The notes: generated from the letters alone by a model not told the origin. 64,000 nt of DNA from Streptomyces sp. NBC_00353 (GCF_036108815.1 NZ_CP107985.1:1364001-1428000); one strand, 5' to 3'; positions 16,025 through 25,529 are shown, counted from the first letter of the stretch. Program-made: numbers and translations.

Positions 16025-17130
16025 CCACCTCTTCCCGATGGCGAGCGCTGACCCACCACCACCTGCTCTGGCCGGTAGCGGTCCTTGTCATCCTGCTGCT
16101 CGTCAACGTTCCCTTCACCCCCGACTTCTTCTCCGTGCGGATGACGGACGGCCACCTCTACGGCAGCCTCGTCTCGATCGTGCTGTTCGGCTCACCCCTC
16201 ATCCTGGTGGCGGTGGGCATGACCCTGGTCATCGCCACCGGCGGCATCGACCTCTCCGTCGGCGCCGTGGCCGCCATCACCGGAGCGCTGGCCTGCTCGT
16301 ACATCAGCGACCAGGCCGACCAAAGCGCCCTTTCCGGGGTGCTGCTCGCCATGGGCCTGGGCCTGCTGGCCGCGGTCGTCTGCGGCCTGTGGAACGGCTT
16401 CCTGGTCGCCAGGATGGGCATCCAGCCGATCATCGCCACGCTGATCATCATGGTCGCCGGACGCGGCGTGGCCCAGTTGATCACCAACGGCCAGATCATC
16501 ACCATCAACAGCGAGCCGTACAAGCTGATCGGCGGCGGCTACTGGCTGGCACTGCCCTTCTCCATCTTCGTGGTGGCAGTGGTCGTGGCCGTCACCGTGG
16601 CGCTGACCCGCCGCACGGCGCTCGGGCTGCTGGTCGAGTCGGTCGGCAGCAACGCCGAGGCCAGCCGCCTGGTGGGCATCAGGTCCCTGCGCATCAAGAT
16701 CATGGTGTACGCGTTCTGCGCGCTTTGCGCGGGCATCGCAGGCCTGATGATCAGCTCCAACACCTCGGCCGCGGACGGCAACAACGCCGGCCTGTGGATC
16801 GAACTCGACGCGATCCTCGCCGTGGTGATCGGCGGCACGTCACTCCTTGGCGGCCGGTTCTCCATCGGTGGCACGGTCGTCGGCGCCCTCGTCATCCAGA
16901 CCCTGACCACCACGATCTACACCATTGGCGTGCCGACCCAGACCAACCTGGTCTTCAAGGCCGCCGTCGTCATCGTCGTCTGTCTGTTGCAGTCCCCGAA
17001 ATTTCGCGCCAAGGTCTTCGGTGCCAAATTCGGCGCCAGGTCCGGTGCGAAGGGAAACGCCAAGCCGGCCGCGGCCCCGGCGGACACCGCCGCGGCGACC
17101 GAGGCCGCTCCCAAGATGGAGGTGTCGTGA
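16021..17130 (+). CDS. Sugar ABC transporter permease 1 (YtfT type)
   Basis: A 369-residue polytopic membrane protein of the BPD_transp_2 family. Hydrophobic helices are spread over residues 15-335, with the diagnostic GMTLVIATGGIDLSVGAVAA near residue 70 and LDAILAVVIGGTSLLGGRFS near residue 262. The last 35 residues are Ala/Pro/Lys-rich and cytoplasmic. GTG 16021 overlaps the ATPase stop, and its own stop overlaps the ATG of the second permease. Confidence 0.92.
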   Translation: MTTSSRWRALTHHHLLWPVAVLVILLLVNVPFTPDFFSVRMTDGHLYGSLVSIVLFGSPLILVAVGMTLVIATGGIDLSVGAVAAITGALACSYISDQADQSALSGVLLAMGLGLLAAVVCGLWNGFLVARMGIQPIIATLIIMVAGRGVAQLITNGQIITINSEPYKLIGGGYWLALPFSIFVVAVVVAVTVALTRRTALGLLVESVGSNAEASRLVGIRSLRIKIMVYAFCALCAGIAGLMISSNTSAADGNNAGLWIELDAILAVVIGGTSLLGGRFSIGGTVVGALVIQTLTTTIYTIGVPTQTNLVFKAAVVIVVCLLQSPKFRAKVFGAKFGARSGAKGNAKPAAAPADTAAATEAAPKMEVS

Positions 17131-18152
17131 TGAGCACGACCACCCAAAGCCCCTCAGCCCCGAACAGCCGTACCACGTCCAAGGCCGTGCGTCTGCTCGG
17201 CGACCGGCGCATGCCCGTGCTGGCGACGGCCCTGCTTTTCCTCGTGATGTACATCGCGAGCCTGAGCCGGTACCAGAACTACGGATTCGCTGAACCGCAG
17301 GTCTTCATGAACCTGTTCATCGACAACGGCTATCTGCTGGTCGCCGCCGTCGGTGTCACCTTCGTCATCCTGTCCGGCGGCATCGACCTGTCCGTTGGTT
17401 CGGTGATCGGGTTTACGACGATGTTCACGGCGTGGTTGGTGGAGCGCCAGGGGCTGCCGCTCCTGGCCGTGATCCCCATGGCGCTGGCCGTGGGCGCCCT
17501 CGGCGGTTTCTTGATGGGCTATGTGATCCACAACTTCGAGATCCAGCCCTTCATCGTGACCCTCGCCGGCCTCTTCCTCTTCCGCGGCCTGTGCCTGGTC
17601 ATCAGCAAAGAGTCGATCTCCATCGGCGACTCCTCGGTGACCGGCATGGCCCAGGCGCAGGTATCGCTGGGGATGGGCTTCCTGTCGATCGGCGCGATCG
17701 TCGCGCTGGCCGTCCTCGCCGTGGCGTTCTACGTCCTGCACTACACGCGCTTCGGGCGCCGGGTGTACGCCACCGGAGGCAATGAGCAGTCGGCCATGCT
17801 GATGGGTCTCCCGCAGGGCGGCACGAAGATCGCCGTGTACACCACGAGTGGCTTCTGCTCGGCGCTGGCCGGGCTGCTGTTCACCCTGTACATCCAGTCC
17901 GGTGACCCGTTGCATGCCACCGGCATGGAACTCGACGCGATCGCCGCCGTCGTGATCGGCGGCACCCTGCTGACGGGTGGCTCCGGCTATGTGCTGGGCA
18001 CCGTCTTCGGTGTACTCGTCCTGGGCCTGATCAAGACCATCATCCAGTTCGAGGGCACGCTCAGCTCATGGTGGACGAAGATCGCCACCGGTGTGCTGCT
18101 GTGCGCGTTCATCCTGATCCAACGCGCGATGACGGCACGCAATAAAACCTGA
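17130..18152 (+). CDS. Sugar ABC transporter permease 2 (YjfF type)
   Basis: A 340-residue permease homologous to the preceding one (GVTFVILSGGIDLSVGSVIG; LDAIAAVVIGGTLLTGGSGY). Two different permeases with one double ATPase and one binding protein are the hallmark of the YtfQRT-YjfF galactofuranose system, so a furanose such as galactofuranose or arabinofuranose is a plausible substrate. No glycosidase gene is nearby to confirm this. The ATG overlaps the upstream stop (TGATG). Confidence 0.92.
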   Translation: MSTTTQSPSAPNSRTTSKAVRLLGDRRMPVLATALLFLVMYIASLSRYQNYGFAEPQVFMNLFIDNGYLLVAAVGVTFVILSGGIDLSVGSVIGFTTMFTAWLVERQGLPLLAVIPMALAVGALGGFLMGYVIHNFEIQPFIVTLAGLFLFRGLCLVISKESISIGDSSVTGMAQAQVSLGMGFLSIGAIVALAVLAVAFYVLHYTRFGRRVYATGGNEQSAMLMGLPQGGTKIAVYTTSGFCSALAGLLFTLYIQSGDPLHATGMELDAIAAVVIGGTLLTGGSGYVLGTVFGVLVLGLIKTIIQFEGTLSSWWTKIATGVLLCAFILIQRAMTARNKT

Positions 18153-18162
18153 CCGGTCAGGT
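18147..18162. repeat. 16-bp perfect palindrome at the operon end
   Basis: ACCTGACCGGTCAGGT (18147-18162) is fully self-complementary and overlaps the stop codon of the last permease. Too short a loop for an efficient hairpin, so a protein-binding site is as likely as a terminator element. Confidence 0.4.
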
Positions 18163-18353
18163 CGTCCCACGGCTGCCGCTGCCCGCTCCTGTGTATCTGG
18201 GCGGGCCGCTGGCAGGAACTTCCGTGCGCAGAGCAGGAGTTGTTCCGGACTGTCGCCTCGCTCGGTACACGTCAACAGTGTGAGACTCCGATCCGGCCGC
18301 TGGTCTCCACCACAAGGGAGTGGCGTGTTGCGCGTACCGACTGTCACGTTCCC

Positions 18354-18607
18354 ATGGCCGTGGCAGCGGCCGTCCTCGCCCTCACGCTCGCCGCGTGCGG
18401 CGGCGACACCGAACCCGGAGGAGGCGCCTCCGCAGTCCCCGCCTCACTCGACGCCAGGGCGGACGTGGGCAGGCAGCGGTTCACCGTCTCGAACTGGGAC
18501 GGCGATATGCCCGAGGACCTACCCGCCTGCTTCAAGGCCGCCACCGGCGTCCCGTGACCGTCGCGAAGTACACGACCAACGACGCGGACTTCTGGAACGC
18601 CTGCTGA
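18354..18607 (+). pseudogene. Polyamine/solute-binding lipoprotein remnant (PotD-like)
   Basis: MAVAAAVLALTLAACGG is a lipoprotein signal; the following FTVSNWDGDMPEDLPACFKA and, after a frameshift at 18557, VTVAKYTTNDADFW match the N-terminus of spermidine/putrescine-type binding proteins. The remaining roughly 250 residues are absent and an IS5 fragment follows. Confidence 0.6.
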
Positions 18608-18737
18608 TTGGTCTTGCCCGAGCAGTCCCAGATCTACAGGTACGCGCCTCGGTCTGGCTGGCGTTCGGCACATCGAGACACCGGCCGGAGCCAACACCGC
18701 GCAAGGCGCCGCTGCTGGCCGTGCGATCGCGACCCTG

Positions 18738-18905
18738 GTGATCCTGCGATTCCAGCTTCCGCACGCCGCCCTCACTGTCTTCTGCGGCGTGGACCGCTCC
18801 ACCGTCACACGCGCCGGCCATGAGATCCGTCCACTCCTGGCGGCGCGGGGCTTCGCGGTCCCTGGCGAGGCGGGACTGCGTCTGTACACACTGGCCGAGT
18901 GGAAC
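18738..18905 (+). pseudogene. IS5-family transposase N-terminal fragment
   Basis: HAALTVFCGVDRSTVTRAGHE and IRPLLAARGFAVPGEAGLRL match the HTH_Tnp_4 region that opens IS5-type transposases. The catalytic domain is missing and the frame ends in unrelated sequence. Confidence 0.6.
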
Positions 18906-19064
18906 TACGCACGCCGTCAGGGCCGGCCAACGGCCCAGCACAGGGACCTGAGAGAAGCCAGGCCGTGCTCGCCCTGACCCGCTGGCGTCACAGCCCACGA
19001 AGATAAAATGGTCGCCACGACCGAGGGACCAAGTATTCCCTCCGGGACACGACAGGGAGATGCT

Positions 19065-20018
19065 GTGCCGCCCTACAGTCTCGAAAACCGGCTGGTCATT
19101 GGAATCGCCTCCAGCGCCCTCTTCGACCTGAAGGAATCCGATGCCGTTTTCCGGGAGAAGGGCGAGGAAAGCTACCGCTGTTATCAGCGGACCAAGTTGG
19201 ACGAGACGTTGCAGCCGGGAGTCGCCTTCCCCTTCATCCGCAGGCTCTTGTCGCTGAATGATCTCAACCCCGATGGTGACCCACTGGTCGAAGTCATCAT
19301 TCTCTCCCGCAACGACCCCGACACCGGGCTTCGGGTCATGCGATCCATCAGGTCTCATGGCCTGCCCATAACTCGCGCCATTTTCATGCAGGGACGCTCA
19401 CCGTACAAGTTCATGCGCGCGCTGCAGATGTCGCTGTTTCTGTCCGCCGACGACGGCGACGTCCGCGAGGCTACGAGCGCTGGGATGCCAGCAGGTCGTG
19501 TCCTTGGCTCTGCCGTCGCCGACGATCCTGACGACAGGGATCTGCGGATCGCCTTCGACTTCGACGGGGTCCTCGCCAGCGACGAGTCGGAGCGCGTGTT
19601 CCAACAGGACGGCATAGAGAGCTTCCGTAATCATGAGACCCTGAACGTTGCCACGCCTCACGACGCGGGTCCGCTCCGGGAGTTCCTCCGGAAGGTGAAC
19701 ACGCTGCAGCGCCGAGAGGAGGAACGGCGCAAGAAGGACCCGGACTACGCGATCCGCGTCCATGTCTCCATCGTCACGGCCCGCAATGCGCCCGCGCACG
19801 AGCGGGCCATCATGAGCCTGAACCAATGGGGCGTCACGGTCAACGACGCCTTCTTCCTCGGCGGAATCGACAAGAGCTCGATCATGGAAGTGCTCAAGCC
19901 GCACATCTTCTTCGACGACCAGGAAAGCCATCTCCAAGGCACGTCGCAGACGACGCCGAGCGTCCATATCCCGTTCGGGGTGGTGAACCAGGAAGCCCCG
20001 CAGACTGCTGCCGAGTAG
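19065..20018 (+). CDS. Cytosolic 5'-nucleotidase 1 family protein
   Basis: A 317-residue protein of the cN-I family, which dephosphorylates nucleoside 5'-monophosphates. Visible features: LVIGIASSALFDLKESDAVF at the N-terminus, VEVIILSRNDPDTGLRV, GRSPYKFMRALQMSLFLSAD, the HAD-like DFDGVLASDESERVF near residue 168, HVSIVTARNAPAHERA, and PHIFFDDQESHL near the C-terminus. GTG 19065 is chosen, with GGGAG 5 nt upstream; ATG 19008 is in frame but lacks a ribosome site. Stands alone between remnants. Confidence 0.85.
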   Translation: MPPYSLENRLVIGIASSALFDLKESDAVFREKGEESYRCYQRTKLDETLQPGVAFPFIRRLLSLNDLNPDGDPLVEVIILSRNDPDTGLRVMRSIRSHGLPITRAIFMQGRSPYKFMRALQMSLFLSADDGDVREATSAGMPAGRVLGSAVADDPDDRDLRIAFDFDGVLASDESERVFQQDGIESFRNHETLNVATPHDAGPLREFLRKVNTLQRREEERRKKDPDYAIRVHVSIVTARNAPAHERAIMSLNQWGVTVNDAFFLGGIDKSSIMEVLKPHIFFDDQESHLQGTSQTTPSVHIPFGVVNQEAPQTAAE

Positions 20019-20399
20019 CCTCCCCACCCAACTGTCTGCCGATGCGGGGCGCGTCATCCCGGGCGGTAACGAGCGCCCGGGCCCGGGTACCTCCGTGTCT
20101 TGCCGCACGGACCGCCTTCCCATATCAAGCGACCGCATTACCCACCGGCCCGACACCCGATACTCCGGTGCCGAAGCGTGTCCTATGTGCTTCTCCACAC
20201 GCTGTGGCTCGACGGCCGCGCCGCGCCCGCCGGAGGGGAACCCGCCCATGCACGTCGGATCCGGCAAGAGGGGCAGCGACCGGGACTGGTCGTTCAGATG
20301 CGCGGATCTGGTAGGACGGATCGCGTGGGGCACCGTTACAGATCCCGCTCCGCCGGTCCGAACGTACCGATGGCGTCGGAGACGACGCGGCACCGGTGG
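20019..20399. other. Gene-free interval
   Basis: Plus-strand frames run through here, for example from 20095, but the compositions are Arg/Pro-rich and no ribosome site or motif supports them. It lies between two convergent genes. Confidence 0.45.
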
Positions 20400-20741
20400 T
20401 CAGTGAGGCAGCACGGTGTCCAGCCATTGCAGGACCTCGGGGGTCACCGGGTCGGTGATGTCGGCGAACTCGTCATGCTTCTTGAGGAACTTCGCGACGT
20501 AGGGGCAGACCGGCACGATGCGCTTCCCTGACGTGCGTACGTCGCTCAACGCCTGCTGTACGAGTATCGCGGCCAGGCCCTGTCCGGCGAAGGCGTCGTA
20601 GATTTTGGTGTGGTAGAAAACGCGCTGGTCGTCGCGGTCGCGATACGCGGTGTGGCCTGCGGTTTTGCCGTCGACCAGGATTTCGTAACGGTGCTTCGGG
20701 TCCACTCGCTGGACAGTCGGAGCGGCGGCGGGCTGGGTCAT
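20400..20741 (-). CDS. GNAT-like N-acetyltransferase (small YjdJ type)
   Basis: A 113-residue single-domain protein. The acetyl-CoA-binding loop is visible as YDAFAGQGLAAILVQQAL, preceded by FYHTKIYDAF and followed by IVPVCPYVAKFLKKHDEF, the pattern of the short GNAT subfamily. Substrate unknown. It starts 10 bp after the pirin gene on the same strand, so the two probably form an operon. Confidence 0.88.
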   Translation of the reverse strand: MTQPAAAPTVQRVDPKHRYEILVDGKTAGHTAYRDRDDQRVFYHTKIYDAFAGQGLAAILVQQALSDVRTSGKRIVPVCPYVAKFLKKHDEFADITDPVTPEVLQWLDTVLPH

Positions 20742-20751
20742 CGCATGCCTT

Positions 20752-21732
20752 TCAGTGACGCGTCGGGTTTTTGCGAGGTGCGATGGTGGCGTGGGGAAGG
20801 GCCGGCGCGGGAAGACGGTCGCCGTCGTAACCGTCGACCTTGCCGAAGCGGTCGGATGCGCTCTGCCACGCTTCCCTGGCTTCGACGATGTCTTCGTGGC
20901 TCCGACCGATGAAATTCCACCACATGACGATCTGTTCCTCGAACGGCGTGCCGCCGAGCAGGACTGCCCGCGCGACGGTGTCCGTCTCGTTCGCCAGCGT
21001 CAGTGTGTCGCTTCCCGTGCCGACGTATCCCAACTCGGTCGGGTGCATGAGCGTTCCAGCGATACGGACCTCCCCGTGGTCGACGAGAAGGCCGTGCTCG
21101 AAGGCGGCGTCGATGGCGAGCGTGGTCGTCGAGTGCGGCTCAAGGATGAGTTCGGCACCGAGCAGGGGCGTGAACGTCCGCACCGGAGCGGTGTCACCTG
21201 CCAGCGACCCAAGGAACACGCGGACTTCAGCTCCGTCCACCCGGACCGAGTTCGGGACGTAATGCTGGAAGTCACGGCCGGTGTGCCGGTGTTCTTCGGG
21301 AAGCGCCACCCACAACTGGACGCCGTGCAAGATCGTGGTGCGGGCGGTGGAAACTTCCGAGTGGCTGATGCCGTGCCCACCCGTCATGAGGTTCAGCTCA
21401 CCGGGCCGTACAAGGGCGTGGCTGCCCAGACTGTCCCGGTGCTCGATCTCCCCGCTGAACAGCCAGCTCACCGTCTGCAGACCGGTGTGCGGATGGGGCG
21501 CGACGTCCATGCCGCCCGTGCCGGCAACGTCGTCGGGGCCGTAGTGGTCGATGAAACACCAGGCCCCGATCAGCGTCCGGGCCCGCTGCGGCAGCGTGCG
21601 CCGTACGGTCATCGACCTCGGACCGCCCAACGGGACGTCCCTCGCGGAGAGGACCTCGACCTGCGGCACATGCTCACCGTGCTCCGAGGCCCCGCAGCGG
21701 AGCTCGGCGGGTTCCCTCTCGACATTACTCAT
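20752..21732 (-). CDS. Pirin family protein
   Basis: A 326-residue bicupin. The conserved pirin N-terminal cupin is seen in LIGAWCFIDHYGPDDVAG, DVAPHPHTGLQTVSWLFSGE, SLGSHALVRPGELNLMTGG and GISHSEVS; the His residues and Glu bind the metal. The C-terminal cupin follows (EHGLLVDHGEVRIAG). Pirins are iron-binding redox proteins, some with quercetinase activity. It is divergent from an AhpD-like gene across a short AT-rich intergenic region. Confidence 0.9.
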   Translation of the reverse strand: MSNVEREPAELRCGASEHGEHVPQVEVLSARDVPLGGPRSMTVRRTLPQRARTLIGAWCFIDHYGPDDVAGTGGMDVAPHPHTGLQTVSWLFSGEIEHRDSLGSHALVRPGELNLMTGGHGISHSEVSTARTTILHGVQLWVALPEEHRHTGRDFQHYVPNSVRVDGAEVRVFLGSLAGDTAPVRTFTPLLGAELILEPHSTTTLAIDAAFEHGLLVDHGEVRIAGTLMHPTELGYVGTGSDTLTLANETDTVARAVLLGGTPFEEQIVMWWNFIGRSHEDIVEAREAWQSASDRFGKVDGYDGDRLPAPALPHATIAPRKNPTRH

Positions 21733-21768
21733 CGCACGCCCCTCTCACTCAAGGATGATTTTATATTC

Positions 21769-21778
21769 AACAATTGTT
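21769..21778. promoter_or_regulatory. AACAATTGTT dyad between pirin and AhpD-like genes
   Basis: A 10-bp perfect palindrome lies in an AT-rich patch (TTTTATATTCAACAATTGTT) between the divergent genes. This is the size and composition expected for a MarR- or HxlR-type site, possibly regulating both directions. No regulator gene is adjacent. Confidence 0.45.
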
Positions 21779-21856
21779 TCCGATCATACGAGGATGCCCT
21801 GCCGTACGCACGACAGGGCCGGCGAGGGCCGGGAGCGGCCTGCGAAGGAGTCCAGG

Positions 21857-22345
21857 TTGAGTGACACGGCAGCAGGCCCCGTGAGCAAGCGGGTCTTCAT
21901 CGACAAGCAGAGCCCGAAGGCGTACCAAGCGCTGACCGAGACAGCCGAAGCAGTCCGTGCGGTCGCCGCCGACGCGGGGCTGGACCGCACGCTCGTGGAA
22001 CTGATCAACCTCCGCGTGTCACAGGTCAACGGCTGCGCGTACTGCCTCAACGTGCACACCCGGGCCGCCCTGCGCGCAGGGGAGACCACCCAGCGCCTGG
22101 GTGTACTGGCCGCCTGGCGCGACACCGAACTGTTCACGGCGCGGGAGCGCGCGGCACTCGCCCTGGCGGAAGCGGCCACCGAACCCGCGAACGCCGCCGT
22201 CCAGGAGAGTGCCTACGACGCAGCCCGCCAGGCCCTCACCGACGATGAGATCTCCGCAGCGATCTGGGTAGCGATCACCATCAACGCGTTCAACCGCGTC
22301 TCCATCATGAGCAAGCATCCCGTGCGCGTGATCCCGCAGCAGTGA
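21857..22345 (+). CDS. AhpD-like carboxymuconolactone decarboxylase family protein
   Basis: A 162-residue alkylhydroperoxidase-type protein. The diagnostic motif QVNGCAYCLNVHTRAAL holds the CxxC pair and the downstream His of the AhpD active site; ERAALALAEAATE and AAIWVAITINAFNRVSIMS complete the domain. TTG 21857 is chosen because GGAG lies 6 nt upstream; upstream sequence in the same frame is not conserved. Divergent from pirin and followed by wrbA, so probably part of an oxidative or quinone stress group. A paralogue is at 50.2 kb. Confidence 0.88.
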   Translation: MSDTAAGPVSKRVFIDKQSPKAYQALTETAEAVRAVAADAGLDRTLVELINLRVSQVNGCAYCLNVHTRAALRAGETTQRLGVLAAWRDTELFTARERAALALAEAATEPANAAVQESAYDAARQALTDDEISAAIWVAITINAFNRVSIMSKHPVRVIPQQ

Positions 22346-22422
22346 TTCCGGCTTGACCCCCTACCGGGCGCCGAGACACCGGTCGGGCACGCCACCGGTT
22401 CAGTAAAATTGGTTGATTCTTA

Positions 22423-22442
22423 AACCATATTCATTTATGGTT
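22423..22442 (+). promoter_or_regulatory. Inverted repeat upstream of wrbA
   Basis: AACCATA (22423-22429) and TATGGTT (22436-22442) are separated by 6 bp in an AT-rich patch about 90 bp before the wrbA ATG. Likely an HxlR/MarR-type operator (QorR-like sites look similar); the regulator is not in this window. Confidence 0.5.
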
Positions 22443-22534
22443 CAACGATGTCGGGCGTGCTCCACCGGCGCGGCGACGCCGGCGGCCAGCGTCCGCCCAC
22501 TGCCCCTACGCACTTTTCAACGGAGAACAACGAC

Positions 22535-23152
22535 ATGACCACAGCCGTCAAGCTTGCTGTCATCTACTACTCGTCCACCGGTTTCAGCGCCGAGATCGCC
22601 AAGGAGATCTCCCAGGCCGCGGAGAAGGCCGGGGCCGAGGTCCGTCTCCTGAAGGCCGCCGAACTCGCCCCCGAGGCCGCCATCAGCTCCAACGAGGCAT
22701 GGGCCGCACACGCCGCCGCCAGCGCGGGCATCCCGGTTGCCACCCCCGCGGACGTCGAGTGGGCCGACGCCGTGATCTTCGGCTCCCCGACCCGCTTCGG
22801 CAACATCTCCTCGCAGCTCAAGCAGTTCATCGACACCCTCGGCGGCCTGTGGGCTCAGGGCAAGCTGGCCAACAAGGTCTACAGCGGCTTCGTCACCACC
22901 GCCACCGCCCACGGCGGCCAGGAGTCCACCCTGCTCGCGCTGTACAACTCGATCCACCACTTCGGTGGCCTCGTCGTCTCCCCCGGTTACACCGACCCGG
23001 TCAAGTTCGTCGACGGCAACCCCTACGGCACCTCGCACGTCGACGCCCAGGGCAACAACCCCATCGGCGACCAGACCCGCAACGCCGCCCGGCACCAGGC
23101 CGAGCGCGTCGTCCAGGTCGCGGGCGCCCTCAAGGCCGGCTTCGCCGCCTGA
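22535..23152 (+). CDS. wrbA: NAD(P)H:quinone oxidoreductase, WrbA type
   Basis: A 205-residue flavodoxin-like protein. The FMN-binding loop is KLAVIYYSSTGFSAEIAKEI; DAVIFGSPTRFGNISSQLKQ, FVTTATAHGGQESTLLAL and the C-terminal GNNPIGDQTRNAARHQAERV identify WrbA. It reduces quinones by two electrons, avoiding semiquinone radicals. ATG 22535 has GGAG 10 nt upstream. Sits behind an inverted-repeat operator, next to AhpD-like and pirin genes. Confidence 0.95.
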   Translation: MTTAVKLAVIYYSSTGFSAEIAKEISQAAEKAGAEVRLLKAAELAPEAAISSNEAWAAHAAASAGIPVATPADVEWADAVIFGSPTRFGNISSQLKQFIDTLGGLWAQGKLANKVYSGFVTTATAHGGQESTLLALYNSIHHFGGLVVSPGYTDPVKFVDGNPYGTSHVDAQGNNPIGDQTRNAARHQAERVVQVAGALKAGFAA

Positions 23153-24001
23153 CCCCTCCCGGCCCGGACCCGGCTCATCCGCGTTGCCACACCTCGGCCA
23201 GCAGTTCGTAGGACCGCACCCGGTCGGCATCACCGTGGGTGATGGTGGTGATGAGCCTCAGCGGTGCATGGACGGCACGTGATCTGCGACGTGATCCATA
23301 AGATCATTCACGCAATTGCGGTCAGAGCCATTTTCAGGGCGCCACAACAACCGTCACTGCCCGATCCGGCTAGGACTCCGGATCAGAAGGTGCACGTGCC
23401 CGACAGGGCGGGGAGCCACGGTCAACCGCGGGTGCCAAGGCGGGCTCCAGGAGTCCCCTTGGTACCCGTTCCCGCTTGTCAGCTCACCGATGGGGACCCA
23501 AGGCGCTCGGGTGGCTCTCAGCCCGGTTGCGGTTCCGGTTGCCGCGCTGGTGTGGTCCTCGGTTTCCACAGCGCGTTGGTCCTTACGATCGACTTTGTCC
23601 GGTGGACGGGGCGGCCGACCCTGACGACTGGCCGGTGCTCGTGCAGCACGACTTCAGTGATTGGGAGCAATTCGACTGCGGTGTTGGCGAGTTCATTCTG
23701 CGCATGCTCACGGACCTGCAATTTGGATATCCCACAAGCCACATGGCTGTCCATCACTTCACACCTATCGGCCGCTGACCGTGCGATCACCTACCCCTTG
23801 GAATCGATCATCTAGGTTTTCGGACTTACGACCAGTCTCGGTGAACGTTTCGACATGAGTCGCAATGACCTACTCCGCTTGGGTGGTATCCCCCGCATGG
23901 TTGAGAACACGGCGCAGCCGAGTGAGGTGACGTGGAGAGCGGGCGGAGAGGGGGCGGTTAGCCTGAGCTGACCAGGAGCCCAGCAACGTCAGGGGTTACA
24001 C
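23153..24001. other. Interval with two gene tails
   Basis: On the minus strand, 23170-23262 encodes the tail LITTITHGDADRVRSYELL, then AEVWQRG and a stop, of an unrecognised protein. On the plus strand, about 23600-23778 encodes WPVLVQHDFSDWEQFDCGVG, EFILRMLTDLQFGYP and a stop, which resembles the C-terminus of SMI1/KNR4 immunity-type proteins. Neither has a start. The rest shows no coding signal. Confidence 0.4.
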
Positions 24002-25093
24002 GTGGCAAGGCTGGGAGCGTGGAAGTGGGTGGGGAAGCGGGGCCGCCTGCTGCCGGCCATCCTGCTTCTCATCGCCGTATTGATTGACCTCAGCACGCCT
24101 CGCACCGTCAGCGCTGCGGCCCTCTATGCGGCTGCGATCCTGTCGGCCGCTCCACTGCTCTCTCTGCGGGGCACCGTTCTCACTGGAGTGTTTGCGCTCC
24201 TCATCGACTGGATGATGTTCCGGCATTTCGGCTATCGCCGGAGTGCGATCGCGATCAGCGAGCTGATCATGGTTGCGACAGTGACCGTGATCGCGGGCTT
24301 CCTCAATCGCGTCTTGTACCACCGGAAAAGGCAGCTGGAGTCAGTGCGCAACATTGCCGCGGCTGTTCAGCGTGCTGTCCTGCCACACCCTCCGGACAGA
24401 ATCGGTCCGCTGCGCTTTGCCGCACGTTACGAGGCTGCTCAGGCGGATGCACAGATCGGCGGGGACCTCTACGTAGTGGTCGACACTCCGTTCGGCGTGC
24501 GCTGCGTGATCGGTGATGTGCGTGGCAAGGGGATAGGGGCAGTCAGGGCGGTCGCGCTCGGCATCGGGACTTTTCGGGAGGCAGCCCTGCACGAGCCCAC
24601 CTTGACCGGTCTCGTGGAACGGCTGGAGCAGGCCCTCGTCCTCGAGGCGCAGCAGTCAGGGATCCTGACCGAGCTCGAAGGGTTCGTCACCGGCGTGGTG
24701 GTCGAGTTCCCCCGGCGGGGAAGCAAAGTTCGGTTGGTCAACCGCGGCCACCCGGCGCCCCTGCTGATCCTGGGAGACACGGTGCAGTATGTCGAGCCCG
24801 GTAGGCGAAGTTTGCCCCTGGGCTATGGGGCCCTCGACGCCACTCCTGAGTGCGTCGACACGGTGACGTTCCCCGAGGGATCCACTCTGCTGCTCTACAC
24901 CGATGGACTCATCGAAGCCCGCGACGAGACAGGTACCTTCTACGACCCTATCGGCAAGTGCGCGGGGCATCGCTATGCCGACCCAGACGCTCTTCTTGAC
25001 GCTCTGATTGCCGACCACTGCCGACACACCGGTGGCCGGAGAACTGATGACATGGCGTTGCTGGCCATTACCCATGCACCCGACAACTCATGA
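24002..25093 (+). CDS. Membrane-anchored SpoIIE-type PP2C phosphatase
   Basis: A 363-residue protein with an N-terminal region of three or four hydrophobic helices (residues 14-100), a linker helix (NRVLYHRKRQLESVRNIAAA) and a SpoIIE domain: DAQIGGDLYVVV, VIGDVRGKGIGAV, RLVNRGHPAPLLIL, TLLLYTDGLIEARD and RTDDMALLAI, with the metal-binding Asp residues present. It matches the protein at 6939-7979 in architecture and motifs. It probably acts on an anti-anti-sigma factor encoded elsewhere. Start GTG 24002; no kinase or STAS gene is adjacent. Confidence 0.88.
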   Translation: MARLGAWKWVGKRGRLLPAILLLIAVLIDLSTPRTVSAAALYAAAILSAAPLLSLRGTVLTGVFALLIDWMMFRHFGYRRSAIAISELIMVATVTVIAGFLNRVLYHRKRQLESVRNIAAAVQRAVLPHPPDRIGPLRFAARYEAAQADAQIGGDLYVVVDTPFGVRCVIGDVRGKGIGAVRAVALGIGTFREAALHEPTLTGLVERLEQALVLEAQQSGILTELEGFVTGVVVEFPRRGSKVRLVNRGHPAPLLILGDTVQYVEPGRRSLPLGYGALDATPECVDTVTFPEGSTLLLYTDGLIEARDETGTFYDPIGKCAGHRYADPDALLDALIADHCRHTGGRRTDDMALLAITHAPDNS

Positions 25094-25529
25094 CCGACGA
25101 TCGCCCAGCACGTGGCTCTCCACGATCCCGCCGGCATTCTCCGTGACGTAGAAGCCAAGCGCCGTGTCTTGGCGCGACACGTGCTCAACCCCACAATCGA
25201 CGACCCGGAGCTGCCCCGGAACAACCGAGACGACTGCCAGTACGACGGCGAGGACTGGCCCTGTCCTGGTCAAGACCCGCCGGTTTTCCCTCAACTGGCC
25301 GGCCGGTAGGGCCCGTTTTCGGTGGCCGGGGAAACCCGGTCGGTCAGGCGGCCAAGGCACCGAGTCAGCGGCGCACGGGCGGTGGCCGCCGCCAACGGCG
25401 GCCTGGTACAGGCAGTACTGGTACATCCGCCCTCCGTCGGCCGCCGATGCCCGCAGGGCAGCGACCTTGCGGCGCGGGCCGGCGCGATCGCGGACTGCCG
25501 CTTCGGCGTGAGCTGCGAGGCGGAGGCCA

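Noticed and set aside
16038..18152. A 704-codon frame that seems to fuse an Arg/Pro-rich protein to the second permease
   Set aside because: Only the part from ATG 17130 is permease; the upstream part is the shadow of the first permease gene.
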